Shown piece after piece: positions 7,895 through 9,648 of a DNA stretch of 9,648 nucleotides; within the stretch, counting starts at the first letter, position 1; the number at the start of each line of letters is the position of its first letter. The notes below the pieces were generated by a model, which was not told the origin of the DNA, ran no database searches, and worked only from the letters and a program-made list of their open reading frames with translations. Made by a program: the position numbers and the translations under genes. This DNA is from Betaproteobacteria bacterium (GTDB lineage Bacteria > Pseudomonadota > Gammaproteobacteria > Burkholderiales > SG8-39): contig JAOUGZ010000072.1 in the NCBI GenBank assembly GCA_029865405.1, positions 1 to 9,648 of the forward strand, written 5' to 3'.

Positions 7895-8242
7895 ATGGCG
7901 CGGATCAAGGTGCTGCCGCAAGCCGAGCTGTGCCCGCAGGGCGCCGAGTTCGAGGCGCCGGCGGGCATGACGATCTGCGATGCGCTCCTCGAGCACGACA
8001 TCGACATCGAGCACGCCTGCGAGAAGTCCTGCGCCTGCACCACCTGCCACGTGATCCTGCGCAGCGGTTTCGATTCGCTGGCCGCCGCCGAGGACAAGGA
8101 GGAAGATCTGCTGGACAAGGCCTGGGGGCTGGAGGCAACCTCGCGCCTGTCCTGCCAGGCGAAGGTGGCGGACACCGACCTCACGGTCGAGATCCCGAAA
8201 TACACCATCAACTACGAGCGCGAAGGCGGGGGCAAGAAATGA
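7895..8242 (+). CDS. fdx: ISC-type [2Fe-2S] ferredoxin Fdx
   Basis: Fdx is the adrenodoxin-like ferredoxin that supplies electrons during cluster assembly on IscU/IscS. The 115-residue protein has the ligands Cys42, Cys48 and Cys51 in ACEKSCACTTCHV and Cys87 in RLSCQAKV, the same numbering as E. coli Fdx; Cys46 is also conserved. The segment DSLAAAEDKEEDLLDKAWGLE (60-80) is the acidic partner-binding region typical of ISC ferredoxins. The tail ends in a Gly/Lys-rich stretch. The start codon directly follows the hscA stop, and the end overlaps iscX by 4 bases (ATGA). Confidence 0.97.
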   Translation: MARIKVLPQAELCPQGAEFEAPAGMTICDALLEHDIDIEHACEKSCACTTCHVILRSGFDSLAAAEDKEEDLLDKAWGLEATSRLSCQAKVADTDLTVEIPKYTINYEREGGGKK

Positions 8243-8433
8243 AGTGGACCGACACCCTGGATATCGCGATCGCCCTGAGCGAGAAGTACCCCGATACCGA
8301 CCCGAAGACCGTGCGCTTCACCGACCTGTATCAATGGGTGCTGCAGCTGCCGGAGTTCGACGACGACCCGAAGCGCTGCGGCGAGAAGATCCTGGAGGGC
8401 ATCCAGATGGCCTGGATCGAAGAGGCGGCGTGA
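8239..8433 (+). CDS. iscX: Fe-S cluster assembly protein IscX
   Basis: IscX is a small acidic protein that binds IscS and iron and modulates the rate of cluster assembly in E. coli. The 64-residue product contains the family sequence KWTDTLDIA near the start, YPDTDPKTVRFTDLYQWV (17-34) and PEFDDDPKRCGEKILEGI (38-55), with the acidic cluster EFDDDP in place. A start at 8239 gives the usual length (E. coli, 66); the same frame is open for some 300 bases upstream inside fdx but encodes no family sequence there. It is the last intact isc gene. Its stop codon overlaps a GTG that begins a damaged downstream reading frame. Confidence 0.95.
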   Translation: MKWTDTLDIAIALSEKYPDTDPKTVRFTDLYQWVLQLPEFDDDPKRCGEKILEGIQMAWIEEAA

Positions 8434-8568
8434 GCCTGCTGGGCGAGCGCCTGGCGCGCGTTTGCCGGCCGCAACGTCCTCGAGCTGCGGGGCGGCGACG
8501 GCCAGTGGACGCAGGCGTTTGCCGCGGTGGCGCCGGGCGCGCTCCTGACCGGGTGGGCGCCGCGCTGA
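8430..8568 (+). pseudogene. Probable frameshifted, truncated class I SAM methyltransferase remnant
   Basis: A GTG at 8430 overlaps the iscX stop, as operon genes here do, and begins MSLLGERLARV. At about 8460-8463 the recognisable sequence moves to the next frame: FAGRNVLELRGGDG, then QWTQAFAAVAPGA, ending at TGA 8566-8568. VLELRGGDGQWT resembles motif I of class I SAM methyltransferases (commonly VLEVACGTGYWT), and FAGR before it is a frequent lead-in. One base lost or gained joins the two parts. Only about 45 codons remain of a gene normally over 180 codons, and motifs II-IV are absent. In the unshifted frame the reading runs to 8636 as an arginine-rich product that looks like a frame shadow. 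The call rests on one short motif, so chance resemblance is possible. Confidence 0.42.
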
Positions 8569-8576
8569 GCGCGCGG
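8560..8576. terminator. Weak GC hairpin between the converging isc operon and msrA
   Basis: CCGCGC (8560-8565) and GCGCGG (8571-8576) can form a six-base-pair stem with a five-base loop. No T-run follows on either strand, so this is not a convincing intrinsic terminator, and short GC dyads are common in this DNA. It is listed because it sits where both converging units must end. Confidence 0.18.
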
Positions 8577-8587
8577 GCCGCGGCAGG

Positions 8588-9184
8588 CTACTTCTTCGAG
8601 CGGTACTTCCCCCAGAGCTCGTCCAGGCGCGCATAGCGCCCGCAGCCGGTGACGTAGAAGCGGTAACGCGCCGGATTCTTCTTGTAGTAGTCCTGGTGGT
8701 ACTCCTCGGCGGGCCAGAATTCGCCCGCCGCCTCGATCGGCGTCACGATCGCATCCTTGAAGGGCTTGTCCCTTTCCCAGCGCGCCTTGGACGATTCGGC
8801 GAGGCGCTGCTGCGTCGCGTCGTGAAAGAAGATGCCCGGCCGATACTGCGAGCCGTGGTCGCAGAACTGCCGGTCGATGACCGTGGGGTCGTGATTCACC
8901 CAGAACGCGTCGAGCAGCTTCTCGTAGGTCACCTTTTTCGGATCGTAAGTGACCTGCAGCACTTCGGTGTGGCCCGTACGCCCCGTCGACACCAGGGCGT
9001 AGCTGGGGTTCTTCATTTGACCGCCCATGTACCCGGAGACCGTGGCGACTACCCCCGGCACCTTGTCGAAGGCTTCCTCGGTGCACCAGAAGCAGCCCGC
9101 TGCGAAGGTCGCCTTGGCGAGGTCCTGCGCCTGTGCCGGCGCGGCGAACAGCAAGACGAGCAGCAGCGGTATCGAGCGCATCAT
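8588..9184 (-). CDS. msrA: Peptide methionine (S)-S-oxide reductase MsrA, secreted
   Basis: MsrA reduces the S epimer of methionine sulfoxide in proteins. The 198-residue protein begins with a hydrophobic signal peptide (SIPLLLVLLFAAPAQA), with a likely cut after AQA near residue 19, so the enzyme should act in the periplasm rather than the cytosol. The catalytic motif GCFWC has its nucleophile at Cys31, Glu74 is in GHTEVLQV, and QFCDHGSQYRPGIF (106-119) holds the active-site tyrosine. Cys181 in TGCGRY is a candidate resolving cysteine; Cys34 and Cys108 are alternatives. The ATG at 9184 is preceded by AGGAGG at 9200-9195; a second in-frame ATG follows immediately. It lies 46 bp downstream of the peptidyl-prolyl isomerase gene on the same strand, probably cotranscribed. 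No MsrB domain is fused. Confidence 0.95.
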   Translation of the reverse strand: MMRSIPLLLVLLFAAPAQAQDLAKATFAAGCFWCTEEAFDKVPGVVATVSGYMGGQMKNPSYALVSTGRTGHTEVLQVTYDPKKVTYEKLLDAFWVNHDPTVIDRQFCDHGSQYRPGIFFHDATQQRLAESSKARWERDKPFKDAIVTPIEAAGEFWPAEEYHQDYYKKNPARYRFYVTGCGRYARLDELWGKYRSKK

Positions 9185-9211
9185 GGCGTCATGGCCTCCT
9201 GCCCGGTTCGT

Positions 9212-9225
9212 CGCGCGCGCGCGCG
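9212..9225. repeat. Alternating CG tract, seven CG units
   Basis: Fourteen bases of uninterrupted CG dinucleotide lie in the 46-bp gap between the isomerase stop and msrA. Alternating CG can adopt Z-DNA and is prone to slippage. No function is shown here. Confidence 0.9.
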
Positions 9226-9230
9226 ATTCC

Positions 9231-9648
9231 TTACTCGACCTTGGCCTGGGCGCGCAGCTCGCGCACCAGCTCCTCGACCTTTTGCCGCACGAGGCGCTGC
9301 TGGATCTGCGGCCGCACTTGCGTGAGCGGGGGGAAGTCCACCGCGCGCGTGTCGTCGAGCTGGATGACGTGGTAGCCGAAGCGCGTGCGCACCGGCGCGG
9401 CGCTGAACTTGCCCTTTTCCAGCGCCACCATGGCGTCGGCGAAGGGCTTCTCCAGCGTCGAGGGCACCTTCCAGTCGAGGTCGCCGCCCAGCTCGCGCGT
9501 GCCCTCGTCCTTCGAGGACTTCTTCGCCAGCTCGTCGAACTTGCCGCCTTTCTGCAGCTCGGCGATGACGCGCTTCGCCTCCTCCTCGGTCTCCACCAGG
9601 ATGTGGCGCGCCTTGTACTCGCTGGCGCCGGTCTGCTCGCGCACGCGA
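9231..9648 (-). CDS. Parvulin-type peptidyl-prolyl cis-trans isomerase, partial (N-terminus outside window)
   Basis: The visible part, about 139 residues, is the C-terminal portion of a PpiC/SurA-type isomerase, which catalyses proline cis-trans isomerisation during folding of exported proteins. The parvulin domain starts at YKARHILVETEEEA and continues through GKFDELAKKSSKDEGT, GGDLDW, KPFADAMVALEKGKF and the closing FGYHVIQLDDTR. A charged helical tail with repeated Q, R, E and L ends in AQAKVE, usual for the betaproteobacterial PpiC-like proteins of about 260 residues. The frame is open to the window edge; a GTG at 9644 is only an internal codon, since the N-terminal helical domain and signal peptide must lie beyond 9648. 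The gene is upstream of msrA on the same strand, pairing a periplasmic folding factor with a periplasmic repair enzyme. Confidence 0.92.
   Translation of the reverse strand, partial: RVREQTGASEYKARHILVETEEEAKRVIAELQKGGKFDELAKKSSKDEGTRELGGDLDWKVPSTLEKPFADAMVALEKGKFSAAPVRTRFGYHVIQLDDTRAVDFPPLTQVRPQIQQRLVRQKVEELVRELRAQAKVE

Noticed and set aside
5936..8050. Very long open reading frame (about 700 codons) on the minus strand opposite hscA
   Set aside because: It is arginine, histidine and alanine rich with no recognisable domain, and lies wholly opposite well-conserved hscB, hscA and fdx. Stop codons are rare in antisense frames of such GC-rich DNA.
8430..8636. Intact 68-residue small protein starting at the GTG overlapping iscX
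   Set aside because: After about 11 residues it becomes arginine-rich frame-shadow sequence and then runs antisense through the end of msrA. The recognisable motif lies in the neighbouring frame, so a frameshifted remnant is the better reading.
9181..9192. Three-codon upstream reading frame (ATG ACG CCA TGA) overlapping the msrA start
   Set aside because: It lies only two bases after AGGAGG, too close for efficient initiation. It is most likely a chance ATG between the ribosome binding site and the msrA start.
1..9648. CRISPR array, tRNA or rRNA gene, insertion sequence, prophage or defence system
   Set aside because: I saw no regularly spaced repeats, clover-leaf candidates, transposase motifs or terminal inverted repeats. 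The region is filled by housekeeping genes of uniform composition.

Overview
The window is an ordinary-looking stretch of a high-G+C proteobacterial chromosome, most likely a betaproteobacterium (Burkholderiales, Rhodocyclales or Nitrosomonadales grade). The case rests on protein style and on gene order: suhB, trmJ, cysE, then iscR-iscS-iscU-iscA-hscB-hscA-fdx-iscX. That arrangement is known from beta- and gammaproteobacteria such as Pseudomonas. Genus-level placement is not possible from reading alone.

Layout. At the left edge (9-803, +) is a lipoprotein with a permuted papain-like (YiiX/YaeF, C92-type) fold. It converges on suhB (800-1576, -), and the two stop codons share the bases CTAG. 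suhB diverges from trmJ (1598-2290, +) across only 21 bp. cysE (2326-3030, +) follows trmJ after 35 bp. A 65-bp gap (3031-3095) holds a good sigma70-type promoter with two 25-bp sites closely matching the IscR type 1 operator. From there the isc operon runs without a break to 8433, with neighbouring genes overlapping, abutting or separated by at most 13 bp. Just after iscX, 8430-8568 looks like the frameshifted, truncated start of a class I methyltransferase gene. On the minus strand are a secreted methionine sulfoxide reductase A (8588-9184) and, upstream of it, the C-terminal part of a parvulin peptidyl-prolyl isomerase cut by the window edge (9231-9648). No stretch longer than about 160 bases lacks a gene. 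I see no tRNA, rRNA, CRISPR array, insertion sequence or phage gene.

How the genes work together. CysE commits serine to cysteine synthesis. IscS takes the sulfur from cysteine as a persulfide, IscU assembles the Fe-S cluster, and Fdx supplies electrons. HscB and HscA bind the IscU LPPVK motif and drive cluster release. IscA is an A-type carrier, and IscX is a small acidic modulator of IscS. Holo-IscR is expected to repress the operon when Fe-S supply is adequate. All ligand and catalytic residues I checked in these proteins are present. The MsrA-PPIase pair at the right looks like a separate periplasmic protein repair and folding unit.

I did not find a new biological system here. The points most worth a second look are the paired IscR sites, the methyltransferase remnant after iscX, and the very tight suhB/trmJ divergent gap.
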